Shown here: one piece after another, positions 63,178-64,000 of the stretch
How the letters are laid out: each line of letters opens with the position of its first letter
Numbering within the stretch: position 1 is the first letter of the stretch
From: Batrachochytrium dendrobatidis JAM81
Lineage: Eukaryota; Chytridiomycota; Chytridiomycetes; Rhizophydiales
Assembly (NCBI RefSeq): GCF_000203795.2
Contig: NW_006281107.1
Span: 940,965-1,004,964 of the forward strand
Direction: 5' to 3'
DNA: 64,000 nt
Program-made: the position numbers and the translations under genes
The notes under the pieces: generated by a model
The model's database searches: none
Seen by the model: the letters and a program-made list of their open reading frames with translations, nothing else
Told to the model about the DNA's origin: nothing

Positions 63178-64000
63178 ATGTTTGGATCTGTCAGAGCCAG
63201 TTTATTGAACAAAAGAACAGTTTATTCTATTCAGCCCATATCAACAAGAAGCTACTACAGACTGTTTTCTTGCACTCGTGCTATTCAAAGTGATTCTTTG
63301 ACTGCTATCGCTGTTCCCATTCATCGTAAAAGTGCTGCTGCTTACTCTACCAACACCACTGCTGAATCTACTAAAGGATCTGCTGCTATAGATAATAATT
63401 CAGATGTTAAACACTCTCATACTGGCGCTGCCATTGACGATCCCACTGAACATGATCAGGATTTTATTGTAGCCATTCCCACTGGTCCAATGGAGAATCC
63501 AAACTATCACAAAGGAACTGTTTGGTTCGACAACATCTTTCCATTCCATCTTGGTCTGCTGGATCCTCGCACCTATTGGGTCAAATACTATTCGAAAAGG
63601 TTTATTCTTCACCAACGCTGGTCTCGCTTGATCCCTCCATGGTTTCCTTCTGGTGCCGAGTTTCAGTTTAGAGAGGCTGAGCCTAACTTGAAAGAAGGTG
63701 GCCTTTATCTCAAGTTCAAGTACAAGGGCGGGACTATTGAAGAGGCCATAGAAGCTATTCAGGCTCATGTACATTCTACAGGCATTCGGTCCATCTTCAA
63801 CTTTGGTCGCATCAATGCATTCGAAGTCAAGGTATTCACCATCGTTTATTACCATTCTTGACAAGTAAATAACATTGTGTTGGTTAGGGACGTCCTTGGG
63901 TTGAAGACATGGTTTTTAGAATTCCTTCCAGACGCTTGCATGTGGAATTCCATGGTCCTGATCTATCCGTTGTATGTTTTTGCATTCTGTTCTACATCTT
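63178..64000 (+). CDS. YME2: YME2/RNA12-like mitochondrial inner-membrane protein, 3' end cut by window
   Basis: In yeast Yme2 (Rna12) is an inner mitochondrial membrane protein affecting mtDNA nucleoid structure and escape. Exon 1 (63178-63831) and exon 2 (63888-63972) are seen before the right window edge. The N-terminus MFGSVRASLLNKRTVYSIQP STRSYYRLFSC-like leader is Arg/Ser-rich and suited to mitochondrial import. After a low-complexity stretch come the family-like segments GTVWFDNIFPFHLGLLDPRT YWVKYYSKRF, then LIPPWFPSGAEFQFREAEPN, LKEGGLYLKFKYKGGTIEEA and, in exon 2, GRPWVEDMVFRIPSRRLHVE FHGPDLS, which match the start of the Yme2 matrix/RRM-like region. The ATPase-like domain would lie beyond the window. 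Confidence 0.78.

Overview
The window is nuclear DNA from a fungus, most likely a flagellated (chytrid-type) fungus. Its genes are split by many short GT-AG introns. Fungal genes such as an Eaf1/Vid21 NuA4 scaffold and a YME2-like protein sit next to an epsilon-tubulin gene, a basal-body tubulin that Dikarya have lost. By eye the base composition is AT-leaning (roughly 38-40% GC). A Batrachochytrium/Rhizophydiales-like source would fit, but nothing in the sequence proves a genus. About 25 protein genes are supported. I found no rRNA, tRNA, CRISPR array or virus-like gene. Splice models were built by hand and checked by reading-frame continuity and by the known order of family motifs.

Layout. 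1-1522 (-): 5' part of eIF3e. 2274-3023 (+): ribosomal protein eL6. 3634-5014 (+): secreted-type single-pass membrane protein. 5541-7787 (-): epsilon-tubulin, with an unrecognised 467-aa gene just upstream (8110-9513, -). 9901-13409 (+): SPX-EXS phosphate transporter (SYG1/XPR1), 18 exons. 13503-15801 (-): lysyl-tRNA synthetase with a mitochondrial-type leader. 16878-22159 (+): Eaf1/Vid21. 22160-24709 is gene-poor and holds a candidate terminal-inverted-repeat element. 24710-27379 (+): PAS-kinase-like protein kinase. 27380-28666 holds a second candidate element. 28667-30136 (-) is 14-3-3 and 30424-32670 (+) is a septin, transcribed divergently. 32992-33511 (-): SUMO. 34201-37592 (+): unknown 1060-aa protein. 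37720-38693 (-): gankyrin/Nas6. 38770-40526 (+): ELM1-like protein. 40731-43134 (+): beta-tubulin. 43573-47748 (+): GCK/MAP4K-type kinase with CNH domain. 47908-48402 (-): PC4/Sub1. 48608-49538 (+): Med4. 49641-50531 (-) and 50638-52869 (+): ATP synthase delta and beta, divergent. 53103-55428 (-): Tdp1 with a RanBP2 zinc finger. 55570-56997 (+): unknown intronless gene. 57383-61636 (-): FGAM synthase. 62043-63048 (+): ERCC1/Rad10. 63178-end (+): YME2-like, cut by the window.

Most genes are ordinary housekeeping genes: translation, cytoskeleton, oxidative phosphorylation, purine synthesis, DNA repair and transcription. The unusual part is 22-34 kb. Several non-coding segments there share a terminal inverted motif containing TTTACGTGAATAC and look like copies of one short non-autonomous element family. 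One copy lies inside septin intron 1. The inside of that copy (30668-31103) recurs in inverted orientation, about 98% identical, at 33599-34033, so a large inverted repeat encloses the septin body and SUMO. Other points of interest are divergent delta/beta ATP synthase genes only 106 bp apart, two clear GC-AG introns, coding micro-exons of 16-20 nt, an ELM1-family protein outside plants and bacteria, and a zinc-finger-bearing Tdp1.
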